From Favolaschia claudopus (taxonomy: Eukaryota > Basidiomycota > Agaricomycetes > Agaricales > Mycenaceae): a stretch of DNA of 64,000 nt. A program made the position numbers and the translations under genes. Under the pieces are notes generated by a model, which saw only the letters and a program-made list of their open reading frames with translations, was not told the DNA's origin and made no database searches. The number at the start of each line of letters is the position of its first letter. Position 1 is the stretch's first letter. Shown here piece after piece: positions 29,260 to 40,642 of the stretch. The stretch covers positions 248,001 to 312,000 of the forward strand of contig JAWWNJ010000143.1 in NCBI GenBank assembly GCA_037176885.1, written 5' to 3'.

Positions 29260-31927
29260 ATGGCGTCCCCCCTCGACATTGATAGTCTCTCTGCGCTTCC
29301 TCCCTCGATACGGGTAAGTTTATTGTCACATTTTCCTCCACCTTGCCACTCACCAATTCCATTTCCAGCGCATTGCCATGCTCGCCGCTCGCGGCTCCAT
29401 GCCCGCCTGGGAACAAATCCTGAAGCTCATTGAAACTAGCCCAGGACCCTCCTCGTACATCTACCTCCCCGTCATATACGCCAACCTTGACCCCACTCGC
29501 ATCCCTCATACCGACCCATCATCCCGGGCCCCCATTTCAATGGCATTGGGCGCCATGGTCGGTATCGTTTGTTTCCACGATCTCGAACTCCCCTCTCCCA
29601 TGCTCATTGCTCTCTGGCCAAGACTTTGGTCGAGTATATATCAAGTTCGTATGATAGTAGGATTGAGAGCAGCGTGCCAAGTTCGTAGGATTTGATGAGA
29701 AAACTGCAAATTTCGTAGGATTGACTGATTTAGACTACCAAGTACATTGATCAGTGGGAAATTGAACTGTGCAGCCAGATTCGGCACTGCGGCATTACTT
29801 GTTCCGTAGTTTGCGCGAAGGGGACCGATCATTCGCGGCCCTCCCCTCCCTCGCTGCGCTCGGGGGGTCCCCCGAACCGTGCCGCTCAGATCGGCACTCT
29901 AAAGCCTCGTTCGCGCGGATCACTATGTCTTTCACCCTAACCCTAACCTGTCGGGGCGGTATTACACTGTTGATTTCCGGATCCGCTTGCCCTAACTCCT
30001 CGGCATGAGGTTGTTTTGGCCTTCGGCAGTGTCTGTTCCGTTCCGGCACCGTCGAGTGCCGGAGTTTTGGTGCGCTCTAACTCTCTGATGGCTTGAAGCT
30101 GACCTTTGCATTTGTTACGTGTGCTAGTGGGGCTCAATGTGGCAAAAGATGCTGTAATCAAAGGCAATCCTATGAACTTGGCAGTTTTCCCATCACATCC
30201 TACGAACTTGGCACGCCGATCCCAATCCTACTATCATACGAACCTGGCTGGGGCTCACTTTGGTCGTGGATCCAATTTCTGGAAGGGTTCCCGGAGCACC
30301 TACCCCTTCTGCCTGCGGGGTCTGAGAGTGAAAGAACCAACCCCACTATGCCGCTCTCTGTTGCCATCTGGCCGTTCCTTCGAAGTCCCGAGGCGAGGAC
30401 CATAGTACACGCCACACCCAGTATCCATGCCTTTGTGATTCGTCTATGGAAGCTCCTCCCCGACTCCCAGGTCCGCACCTCACCCTATTACGGAGTATTC
30501 TACACATTTCTATGCCACTGCGACGCTCCCAGCTGCGTCGACGCCTTCATCCACGCATGCGACGACAATCCCCACACCCTCGCATCCCTAATTGTCCAGC
30601 AAATCAATCTCGTCGTCGGCGCGTGTGTCGATCCCAAAGCCGAATATCCGCTCCTCATCCTGAAAGCACGTCTCGACTGTCTCTCCGGCCTCGTCATGAT
30701 ACGAAACCCTCGACTCCTTTCCGCATTACTCTCCGCAGGGCTCATCAAAGCCTTCACGCTCGCCATCGTGCGTCTCCACGTTTTTCGCGGCGTAGAAGCA
30801 ACATTGGAGGCCATCGTTCTGATGCTTCCTCATCTACTTCAGATGGATACGGGATTCCCGTATCTTCCTGACGCACTCAAAGCTGGGCTACTTGCTGGAT
30901 TGATAGGCTGCGCCGCGCAGTACAATTCCACCAGCAAGATCGTTCGCTTCGTCTTGGATATTTTTTCAACGGTACTTCCTGCTTCGCTAGCTCATTATCG
31001 TGTGATCTCTGCCCTATCTTTCCCTCTTCGAAGAGCCAGGAAATCCGCTTGCGATCCTCGTTTCCTTGCCTCCCCCGTCGCTGATAAATGGTCGGACTTC
31101 TTGGCACTTGCTGAACAGCGGCTCAGTCTCTACGAACACTTTCGTTCAACAGGAGCCGGAGGTTTCCAGAGTTGTAGCAATTATGAGGTTCGTGAATCGT
31201 TTTTGTTTGAAGCTGAGATTCTGATGAAACTTCGTTTCAGTGTACTGAGCTCCGGAAAGTTTCCGAATTGAAATGTTGTGGAGGCTGTCAGGTCAAGCTC
31301 TACTGCTCGCGCAAGTGTCAGATCAGCGATTGGAAGGTGTACGGGCATCGTCAGCTCTGCGAATCGAGTATGTTTTCAGCTCCCCGTTCTCTATATTGTA
31401 TCTGGTACTGACTCAGAATTCGTGGTTGTATCTCTACAGTTGCCGCGTCGACATCATTGACACGCCTCCATCGCCGTCAAGACGCATTCTTGCAACTGAT
31501 GATGCGAAGCGACCACGAATCTTGCGAACTTGAGATTTTGCGCCAGCAGCTGCGGTATATGCTCCATTATGAGGGCCGACAAGATTTCCTCACCGAGTTT
31601 GATTATACGGAGGGGTTTTTTAAGATTAGGGTGAAGCGCGCCCAAGCGGCTGAACGCCGCCAGGATTCGCAACATGAGGGTAAGGATGGAAACAGGGCGG
31701 AAGATGAAGACGAACAGCCGCCGGTGCATTGCGTTGTCATCGATGAAGGATCCGGGACGCTCAATCGGAGCTATATGGTGAGGGAGAGTCATATGGACTC
31801 GAATTCGATGGAGGGATTGAGGAAGATTTGGGGGGACATCAAGAGTGGGAGGCTTGATATGCGGGACGAAGAGGGGATTATGGCGAGGATTCGGGATCTG
31901 ATTGAGCTGAAGGCCGAGCCGTTTTGA
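29260..31927 (+). pseudogene. MYND-finger protein gene interrupted by a TIR element
   Basis: Exons 29260-29313, 29369-29632, then after the insertion 30267-31187, 31241-31367 and 31440-31927. The insertion with one target copy adds 634 bp, which shifts the frame and brings a stop at 29693-29695. The flanking frames match exactly if the element and one copy of ACTTTGGTCG are removed. The body is a helical repeat-like region (LSALLSAGLIKAFTLAIVRL). The MYND cluster is at 31180-31360: a CTEL Cys, CCGGCQVKLYCSRKCQ, DWKVYGHRQLC. MYND fingers mediate protein contacts. The 3' introns are intact, so the break appears recent. Confidence 0.8.
29633..30256. mobile_element. 624 bp non-autonomous TIR element inside the MYND gene
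   Basis: Inverted arms of about 75-80 bp (from ~29641 and to ~30250; 'GTTCGTATGATAGTAGGATT' and 'GTGCCAAGTTCGTAGGAT' in one, their complements in the other) are roughly 85-90% alike. A 10 bp direct repeat ACTTTGGTCG flanks it (29623-29632 and 30257-30266). Long TIRs plus a 10 bp duplication again suggest Mutator-like origin. The outermost ~12 bp of the arms match poorly. The centre holds two CCCTAA units (29935-29946) and no transposase. Confidence 0.75.
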
Positions 31928-32505
31928 ACGGACGGCTGATTCTTCGTCATTGACTTCCCGAACAGATAGCGCATAGCGCAGTACTATTGCGCTATCAGTC
32001 TTCTATTTTTACTATTTGAATCCTCACCCATCTTAGTAATATATCTGGTGCACGATCTGCGGGGCGCCCCGTTTCTACTTCTCCCATCGGCTCGAGCAAA
32101 TTCGATGCTCTCCGAGTCGTTGCTCAGCACGCTGCCAAATGTCGTTTCTTGTTGTCGTGCGATGTATGTAGCTGGAATGAATTATTCTATATTTTCCGCA
32201 TTTTTATGACATTCTGTGAGCGGCATCGAGAAGATGAATCAGAACAACCTCTACCTGGTGGAGGTTTGTAAACCTCAAAAGCGGCTTCAAGTTGAAAGAA
32301 AATTGGTTTCATAAACATCGGTGAAGTCTCAACTGTTACTTAGTGCTTGGTATCGAGTTTGTAATCAATTGTGTTCATTATGGCGCCTGGACTTCCGGAG
32401 CCGACGGCTGTCCCGCCGGCGGATCCGGGAAGCTTGCTTCGCGAAGAGTTATTAGCAAGCTTGTAACAGCCATCTTTCCTCCCACCCCCCACCTCATCCA
32501 CCGAA
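31928..32505. other. Intergenic, upstream of the reductase gene
   Basis: No gene seen. AT-rich stretches at about 31970-32040 and 32160-32300 could hold the terminator of the MYND gene and the promoter of the next gene. Confidence 0.45.
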
Positions 32506-34309
32506 ATGCCACCCATCACCAATGCCCGAGTCCTGTTTAATACCAGACCCGACGGTGAGCTCGCAGCAAATACTTATTCCGAGTCTCTGGATTGGCTGAT
32601 ACCTGTACACTTCGACACAGGCTACCCGGTTCCCGGCGAAACGACAGTATACGACACGTCCGAAACAATCGATCTTGAGACAGACCCGCTTAATGGGGGA
32701 TTTATAGTCAAAGTACTCGTTTTATCTATCGACCCGTACTTTCGTGGTCGGATGAAAGTGCGCAAGTCGCCGTATGGGCTCATCGTGAGTGTTTCATTTC
32801 AAATTCCTTATCGATTGCAATCGAAGACAGATTGGTTGTTCAAACGGCTGTCTTGTAGGGTGGATTCGAACTCGGCAAGCCGTGAGTGATCAACTCATAT
32901 CATTTCAAAAATTCAAGCTGTTGAGCTTGATGATGTCCGCGTCGAAGGTTCGATGGATTCGGCGTAGGAGTCGTCCTGCGATCCGAAAATGCACAAGTTG
33001 CTGTGGGGAAGCATGTCTACTGTGCTGTTATGCGTGCGTCTTTCATTCCCCCTATTCCTCTTCGGTTCAATGATCATGATAAAAAACGCCATTCGATAGC
33101 TCATCAGCAATACGTTGTCATTCCTGAACTCGGCGAATACGTGCGCCTCATCGAGAGGCACCCTGGACTCCCTTGGTCGATTTATGTCGGTGCACTTGGG
33201 ATGCCGGGTAAGTATATGTTGAAGTTCAACTTTCTGGAGTACTTATGTGAATATAAATTATTTCAGGACAAACCGCTTTTTGTGGATGGAAGGCATATTC
33301 GGAGGCTAAGCCTGTGCGCGTCCTGTGTTTCGCTATTCGATGACATAGTCTTGATTATCTCCGCAGGGAGAGGTGACGTTCGTGACCACTGGCGCAGGTG
33401 AACATTTGAGTATTTCTCTTGTGGAATGGTAAAAATTGACGATCGTTGCTGTACTTTAGGCGGAGTCGGCTCGTGAGCTTAAAACCGAAATCCGCAATGA
33501 AGAACAAGATGGCTGAATTCCCTACTCAGGCTGGTCATCCAACTGGCCAAAGCAGACGGCACGAAAGTCATCGCATCTGCCGGCTCGGAGGAAAAAGTTG
33601 AGTTCATGAAATCCATCGGCGCAGACGTCGCCTTCAACTACAAGACGACTGACACGCGCGAGGTGTTGGAGAAAGAAGGGCCGATCGATATGTATGTCTT
33701 TCTCTCTCTCGGGTTCCCTAACTGCCCTTTTCTCGCTCTGGCAAAAGGAAGTGAATAAATTGAATCCCTTCGCATTGTAGCTTCTGGGATAACGTCGGCG
33801 GCGACATACTCGACGCTGCGATCGAAAATGCCGCGACCTTTGGGCGGTTCATTGTCAGTGTGATACAGTGGCCGTAATTATTCAACTGTCACTCAACGCA
33901 CCCTTCGTAGGAATGTGGCTCTATCTCGGGATACAACACAGGGCAAACTCCTCTCAAAGTTCGTGTTTGCTCCCCTATCATACCGCGCGAAAAGTCACAA
34001 TTGTCATTGAAATATGCACAGAATTTCAGTCTGATGGTTGGCAAATGTCTGCACATGCACGGCTTCCTCGTCTGGCCACTCCTTCCCAAGTACGAGGAAG
34101 AATTTTATGCTACGCTTGCCCGAAGTTCGCGAGTGGGGAGTTCAAGTGATTTTGTTTTTCTACCAAGAGAGTCTAAAGCTGAGTAAGAATAAACTCACAG
34201 ATACTCAGAGGAACGTTGGGAAGGACTGGAGAAGGTCGGGGATGCGATTCTCGCTGTACAGAATGGGACGAGCAAGGCGAAGGCTGTTGTAATTGTTGCA
34301 GAAGAATGA
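32506..34309 (+). CDS. Medium-chain NADP-dependent alkenal/one reductase, C-terminus frameshifted
   Basis: Exons begin 32506-32784, 32859-32881, 32948-33033, 33100-33207, 33267-33313, 33367-33397 and 33460-33474 and continue to 34309. The family is the zinc-independent leukotriene-B4-dehydrogenase-like branch of the MDR superfamily: PYFRGRMKV near the start, GKPFDGFGVGVVLRSENAQV, ALGMPGQTAFCGW, the nucleotide-binding loop TTGAGGVGS, VIASAGSEEKVEFMKSIGAD and FWDNVGGDILDAA. These enzymes reduce alpha,beta-unsaturated carbonyls with NADPH. Near 34115-34122 the family frame (EEEFYAT, then PKFASGEFK) changes register, so the last ~45 residues are out of frame unless this is an assembly error. Confidence 0.8.
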
Positions 34310-34898
34310 ACGATCAGCCCCTAGTATAGTCCCTGTAGAATTCACATGTGCTGCCCTCTTCATACATTTTTCGTAATTTTTGTGTTGAACAATCGTGCGA
34401 TTCGCAGTTAGTTGACAATTCAGTTAGTTGACAAGTAGTGGTCCGTGCGTGAGAAAGACGCGTTAGGTCACTCCACGTGGCTGTCACAGAGGTAACAATT
34501 TCTTGTCGTCTCTTTGCAGCCAGCCTTCACGTCCGTTGCTCCCCATGGCTCATGACGATGCATGCACGACATGCCACCAGCTGCAAACCAAACTTTGCCG
34601 CTTAGACTCTTGCTGGGACCTCTGTATGAACCGTAATGCAGGTAAGGGTGGCACAGTTTTCGGGACTCGTCATCGGGGGACTGCTCATTCAGTTGGCGGA
34701 ACATAGCGAAAACAGGCAGAAACGGAGCACGTTTCTGCTCGGCTCCCTCGGTCGGACCGACAGCCACGACTTTCCACTGCCAGCGGTCCGCTGAGATCAC
34801 AAGGACGCCTGCCGGCGTATGCTCGGTGTAGAAGTACAGAAGTACAAGTACAAGCCGCAATTGAATACTCGGTATCTTGTTGTACCTCCATCCCCTCC
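34310..34898. other. Intergenic, promoter region of the GDSL esterase gene
   Basis: No gene supported. Open frames on both strands overlap and lack features. Confidence 0.45.
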
Positions 34899-36184
34899 AT
34901 GCTGCATTCCTGGACTTCGCTCCTGCTCCTCTCTCTCGCCTTTTCTGCCGCCCTTCAGGTGCCAGGCCGACGGCAGACGAACAACGGCGTTCATCTGGCT
35001 ATTACTCCGACCTGCGGGAAACTGGGAGGCGCCTTTGCAAATGTTAATGCGGGAGTTATCACCAGCGGGATTAAGACGCTTGTAGCATTTGGTGTACGCC
35101 TTTCCTTTGAGTTGTTTCTTCGAGGTGTTTTGTATTGATTCGTCTAGGACTCGTATACTTCGGGCGGCCGAAGCGACGGCGGACCTCTCGCCGCTGCGGT
35201 TCTCAACGGCACAAGCCCTCGTGCTGGTGGGAGAGTTACAGATGGTCCCGTGTGGGCTGAGGATGTCGCTAGCGATCTGGGTGCGACGATTAAGGATTAC
35301 GCTGTGAGCTATTCCTCTTTCTTGCGTGAAAGGTTTTTGATTCAAGATTTGTGGAGGTCTCGGGCGCAGTTGTCAATGTAACATTGTGGCCAAGTAAGGC
35401 CGGACAGTCGGATTTCTTGCATCAGGGTACGATCATGGGTGCTTCCCAAGTTAAACGGCGTTCTAATGGATGTGTTTTAGCGGCGTTGTTTTTGAGCCAG
35501 AATAACGCTTTGAATTCGGCTACGACTTTATATACTGTCTTCTTTGGAATCAAGTGCGTTTTTGTTCCCATATTTGACTCTATTCATTCAAGTCGGTGTC
35601 TGCAGTGACTTTAGTGCATCGTCCAGTACGTGTCTATTCCGTCGGAATCTGAATTTTCGCACCATCCATTGACCATGAATATTTTCTTAGCTGACGGAAA
35701 CCACCTGCCTCAAGCTGCTGCCGAATTGCTGACCCAAATCAAGCAGCTCGCCTCAGCGCCGATTAACGCTCGAAACGTCGTAGTCCTAGACGATTACGGC
35801 CGCGGAAAGCACTCCGCCACCGGAGACGCATGGAAACAAGCTGTATTCGACGGCCTCAGTTCCCTCCGCGCTCAAGGTCTGAACGTCGCTTTTGTCGACT
35901 TCGCGCCTCTCTGGGATGGCGTTTTGGGCTCTTCCCCAGGATTTGCTGCGTTTGGCTACGCTAATTCTGGCGCTTGCATACCCAATTTGTCACAGACGGA
36001 TTTGTCGGGAGAGTGTTCGACGCCGTTGAATTCGTTTTATTGGTTGCCTGGGTGAGTTTGATTTACTTTGCTGTGGATTTCATTGCGGCGTTTACGAGGT
36101 AACTGTTGTAGTCACCCTTCGAAGGAAACTCACCGTATTATGGCGGATTATGTGAATTTTGTGCTTGCAAAATGTAAAGCGTGA
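34899..36184 (+). CDS. Secreted GDSL/SGNH-fold esterase (CE16-like)
   Basis: Seven exons: 34899-35093, 35148-35303, 35357-35426, 35481-35553, 35606-35625, 35691-36051, 36112-36184; all introns are 52-65 nt. A signal peptide (LLLLSLAFSAAL) is followed by the catalytic block AFGDSYTSGG (split exactly at an intron), the Gly block, the GxND block FFGINDFS and the C-terminal His block WLPGHPSKETHR. This order is that of SGNH hydrolases. The closest group that I recognise is the fungal carbohydrate acetylesterases (CE16). Probably an extracellular deacetylase of plant polysaccharides or oligomers. Confidence 0.85.
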
Positions 36185-36243
36185 AAGGTTTCTCGAATTC
36201 ATATTATACAGAGGCTTTTCATCTTCCGGGCCACATGGTTTGA

Positions 36244-37385
36244 CTACACATTCATAGGCCACATCTGCGCCATAGACTGCTTATGATACGACGGTGGACG
36301 CGTCTGTCCGCCCACCATCAGACTTCGCCCATCCGTGTAATCAGTTTCAACCGGGGAGTGCCAATTTTGCGACCCCTGCTGATGAGGGAGCTGTTGTACG
36401 TATATCTGTCCCCCCACATTCGTCGAATCTACGGTAGCCACGGTGGGTCTCCCTTTGTTTATTGCATATCAAGTAAATCAACATATAAATTCGTTGACAG
36501 GTAACCAACGTACCTGTAACCCAACTCGCAATCGTCCCCGACCGTTGTGGACGGTGATACGAGGACAGAGAAGCATCAACCCCACCATTCTTCTCCTGCC
36601 TTCGACGTCGCAATCTTAGGAACAGAATCCCCACCAGACCAGCAAGAATTAACGAGATTATCCCCAGCAGTGCGCCAACAACTGCCAGAGTGGTTCGATT
36701 GTTGTTAGTTTGCGAAGACCTCGAATCCGAGGGCGAGGAATTCAAAGCGCCGCCGACAGTTGGGGCACCGCTGAGGAGCGGTTGTGTGACGGTCCGTACT
36801 GAAGAAACAGTCTGAGTGATGGTGGTCGCCGCGACGGCGGACACTACTTGAAAGTTGTCGGATATGGCGAGAGGCGTCGCAGGAGAACCGCTAGGAAGAG
36901 TGGAACACGATTGGTTAGTGATTGAGGTATGCTTTGCGTGTCGAAGATCACGAATAAACTCGCCTCGAAGCAACAGCCTGGACCGTATGGTCACTGTAAA
37001 CCATGATATCGGCATTCAAGCCCACAGCATCCGGCTCATTCACTCACCCTAAACACCCCGCGAGATACGACACCGTCCCAGTCCCGTTGGTCACCGTCAG
37101 CCGATCCACGGCAGCCTCAAGCGTCAGTTTACCGATGCATAGCAGCTGAAGCTTGAACGCAAGCGGATCACTCAAACTCGCAGCCCATCCCACAGAAAAA
37201 GACGCGCCGTTTAGGACGGGGGCCGAAGGAATGGTGATATCGAGCGCCTGCGCCACTTGAGCAATATAAAACAAGAATATCAGTCCCTGTAGGATGCCAG
37301 CGGAAGATAAACTGCCTCGAGTCAGTATATTGCGGTGACGGTAGGTACGAAGAGGACGTAGGACGCACAAAAAGATGGAAAGCAT
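36244..37385 (-). CDS. Single-pass membrane protein with extracellular domain
   Basis: Minus strand, ATG at 37385 with a tiny first exon. Signal peptide (GLIFLFYIAQVAQA), then a beta-rich extracellular part (DITIPSAPVLNGASFSVGW...) with Cys and N-glycosylation sites, a Ser/Thr-rich stalk (SAVAATTITQTVSS), and one transmembrane helix (VVGALLGIISLILAGLVGIL). A basic stop-transfer RLRRRRQ and a Gln/Pro/Tyr-rich cytoplasmic tail end at 36244. This layout is common in basidiomycete surface or sensor proteins; the ligand is unknown. The tail exon border near 36440-36520 is approximate. Confidence 0.65.
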
Positions 37386-38049
37386 CCCTTGGTCCTGGGA
37401 TTCTCTCCAAAATGCCGCCCCAGGCGAAGAAACGAAGGGGAATGAACAAAACAAGCGGGAAACGGGAATGTTCTCAAGGCTGAATGTTCTCATCGTCGTC
37501 CGGACATCCTCGGTGTCACTAGGAATTTATTGCCGACGGTCTCAAAGCTGCCGACTCGTTGGTAAAATAAGATATCAGGATTCCCGACATCCATCTATCA
37601 AAGAATTCGACGAGGCGGCAACGCTAGTGCTTCTTACCTCCCCGTCATAATATAATTGTACATCAACTACAAGTCTACAACGAGTGGGAATCTACGGAGT
37701 ATCAGATACTTATAAAGACCGTTGAAAGAGAAACGGATCGCTGAAAGTACGCAACATAATTGAAAAACATTGACATCGGACTGCATCGGACCCTAATTTC
37801 CCTCCCTCCGTTAACTTCATATAGACTCGCTCGCGCGTCCAACCATTTCGCCCAATTCTGTCCTCCACGCGATGATAACGCGTCTCCCGCCTTTTGCGTC
37901 GGAATAGGGTAGCTGATGTCACGTCGTTGACCGCTCTCAATTCTATCAGCTATCGTGCGCCGGAAAAGAATAAATCTAAATTTCATCTAAATTGTCGCTG
38001 AAATCACTACCCTTGTTAGTACAAGCGAAACTTCATCTTCACCTAGCCG
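37386..38049. other. Intergenic
   Basis: No gene supported. The P450 gene ends at 38050 on the minus strand and the membrane-protein gene starts at 37385, also on the minus strand. Confidence 0.45.
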
Positions 38050-40642
38050 CTACGTAGCCTGAACGAACGGCTTGATCAACAGTGGCATCTGACTCCCAGC
38101 ACCCGCCTCGCTGCGAACAAACGGAAGCTGCACAGCTGGGGCTTTAATTCGTCCAATATCTTCCTTCGGAACAGCCAGTTCAAACTCCAGCGCCCGCACA
38201 AGGGTGAATAGCAAAGCCTTCAACCTACAGAAAGTCATCAACAACAAAGTCATTAGATCTTGAACAAATTCATGTCGCTGAGGGAGAACAACGTAAACTC
38301 ACTCGACGATCGAAAAACGGAATCCGATGCACGCGTGAGGTCCCCCAAGGAAAGTTAGCATCTGACTCCAAACACCCGGAATCGAGGTCGAAACCGTTCC
38401 TGACCAGCGTTCCGGGCTGGTCGTGTATCATTTGAGTCGCGCTAGCTTTGTTTGAGACGGAGACGAACGTACATGTAATCAAGTGCGTCTGGTCCCCAAA
38501 TCCCGGGCTCGCGGTTGATAGCTAAGATGGGTAGAACGACTGATTGGCCTTTACGAATACTGCAACAAAGTCGATAAGCTTTCTTTAGGAGCATCCAAGG
38601 AAAATCGGGTGCAAAGAAGAAGAAGAAAAAACATACTGGATCGTGTCGTGGACCATTCCATAGCGATCTGTGTATGGATGTTGGAGAGGAATGATGTCGT
38701 CTCTCATCGCAACTCGGCCTACGTCGTAGACAACGAGAATGAATGGAGTGGACGAACAAGTAATTGGAAATAAAACACGCACCAACGAAGGGGACCGGAG
38801 CGTGCGCCCTCAGCGTTTCGCGAACAACGCAGTCCAGATAGGTGAGCGCGTTGAGCTCGTCCATTGACGGAGTATCGTTATCGATAGTAAGCAGCTCGTC
38901 ACGGAGGCGGGATTGAATTTCCGGATTTTTGGCTAGTTCGAACATGGTCCATGACGCCGCCGTGCTATGAAATCCGGAATCAATAGGCTGCTGAATACAC
39001 AAACACAAGGGATTGATCTGAAATTACCTTGTCCTACAATCGAGGGGGGAAGAGCTTTCTTTGAGCATCGCATTTTACTGAACATAGGAGGTTGGCGCTT
39101 ACGTCTCGTGTCCTGCAACAAGAAAGGTCGGTACCTCTGAAAGTAGCTTTGTGAACAAAAGAAAGAGTCTCCGTGAAATATGACCCACGCGCTAAGACGT
39201 CGTCGTCCGAAAGCCGCTGAGACTCCGGGACGTCTTTATCCATATTCGCGCGAACAAGAAGCGATAGCAAATCCCGGGAACTCCGGCTCTCCGCCCCCGC
39301 TGCTGCTTGTCGCTTGCTCTCCTCCAAGAGACCCATTCCGATTCGGCGCATCGTGTCCTGCGCAGCGTCGATCGTTCTATCGATGTTGGTTTTCGGCTGC
39401 ATACTTCGAGTTCAATAATCACAAAGATTGGTATGTAAAAGAAAAACTGACCAAGAACGGACGCAGCGCCGGGAACGAAATCCGCAGGGCGCCGACAAAG
39501 GTGCGTTGCAGGTCTCCGACGGTTCCTACCTCCACGAAAGCTTCGTGTAGCTCGTCGCGAAAGTCGCCAGTCTCTTTACCGAGAGATTTGAAGTCGTAGT
39601 TGAAGCCTCGTCTCCGACTCGGTAAATCATTCTACAGAATGTAAAGGCGATGCACACACCGGCTTTGCCAATGATGTCGAGTGCAGCGGTACTAAACTCA
39701 GGAACAACATTCAACTTGACAGTACCCCCGTTTTGCGTCGCCTTTGCGGTCCAAATGTCTCGAAGCTGGCAAGGCATTAACTATACGGAGCTCGATGGGT
39801 TCTGAAGGTTGCTTACTTGCTTTGACTTCTCTACGAAGAGTTCCGTCAGTGCGCGAAGGTGAGTCGGCCCGAAAGCTGGATTCTGGAAGCGGCCATGGAT
39901 TTCAATCAATCTTGGAGGGTGTCTTGTCAGGCCTGCGTACCATGATCCGTCTCTGGCGAAAGCAGGGTCGGTTCAATGAAACCGAATTTATCCAAGCGTG
40001 ATTCGATACTTACCTGCTTTTTGTGAACGTCCTCCTCGGCGACCAGAAGACCTAGTTTCGGGGGAAAGAAAGATTTATTGGCGATGTTCGAGCAGTTCAA
40101 GAGCTAAGACGTTCGTACCTGGCCCGATGATTCTTCCAATCACATAGCGATCTGAGACAGGTTTCTGATACAAATTACTATTGGAAAGAACGTGTTGGAT
40201 CGCTTTGGGATCCGTGGTGTATAGGTTGCTGAACTGCAAGCACAGAAGAGAATTAGTCAACAACTGAGGAGTTAGAACGGAAGGAACACTGACCCCGATA
40301 AACCCATTCATCCGCAAATTTCGTCCATATTGCTGGGTCCATAGTCCCTCTTTACCATCAAACTGCGAGGAGTCAACGATGCTTCGTTTCTGGAGATAGA
40401 ATCACCGAAGAGATGCATACGTTGTCGAATAGCTGTTTCCGATTCCCAAAAAGCCAGTGGTCGGACTTCGGGCCAGAAACGTCTCGAAGCGGAGAAGTCC
40501 ATTCGTTGTAGTATAATTTGAGTAACGCGAATAGCGCGTATGCACCGAGGGTTGCAGCCACTGAAGCGAGGAGGGAGAGGGAATTCATAGCCGCAGATAA
40601 GCTGCGTCGGAAGACGAAGAACCCCTTCTTATTGGAATCCAT
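38050..40642 (-). CDS. Cytochrome P450 monooxygenase
   Basis: Many short exons from ATG 40642 (alternative ATG 40588) to TAG 38050. An N-terminal membrane anchor ([22 protein letters not shown]) precedes the catalytic domain. Diagnostic motifs are present: I-helix AGHET followed after an intron by TAASW, the ExxR motif in [13 protein letters not shown], and the heme-binding loop [13 protein letters not shown] with its Cys (near 38320). Length and layout are those of ER-bound class II P450s of basidiomycetes. The substrate cannot be inferred. It lies next to other secreted or redox genes but not beside a backbone synthase. Confidence 0.9.

Noticed and set aside
30446..30871. Arg/Ser-rich frame inside the MYND gene
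   Set aside because: Shadow of the MYND coding exon in another frame.
25190..40642. A secondary-metabolite gene cluster
   Set aside because: P450, oxygenase, reductase and esterase genes lie within 15 kb, but there is no terpene synthase, PKS, NRPS or other backbone gene, and two of the genes look broken.
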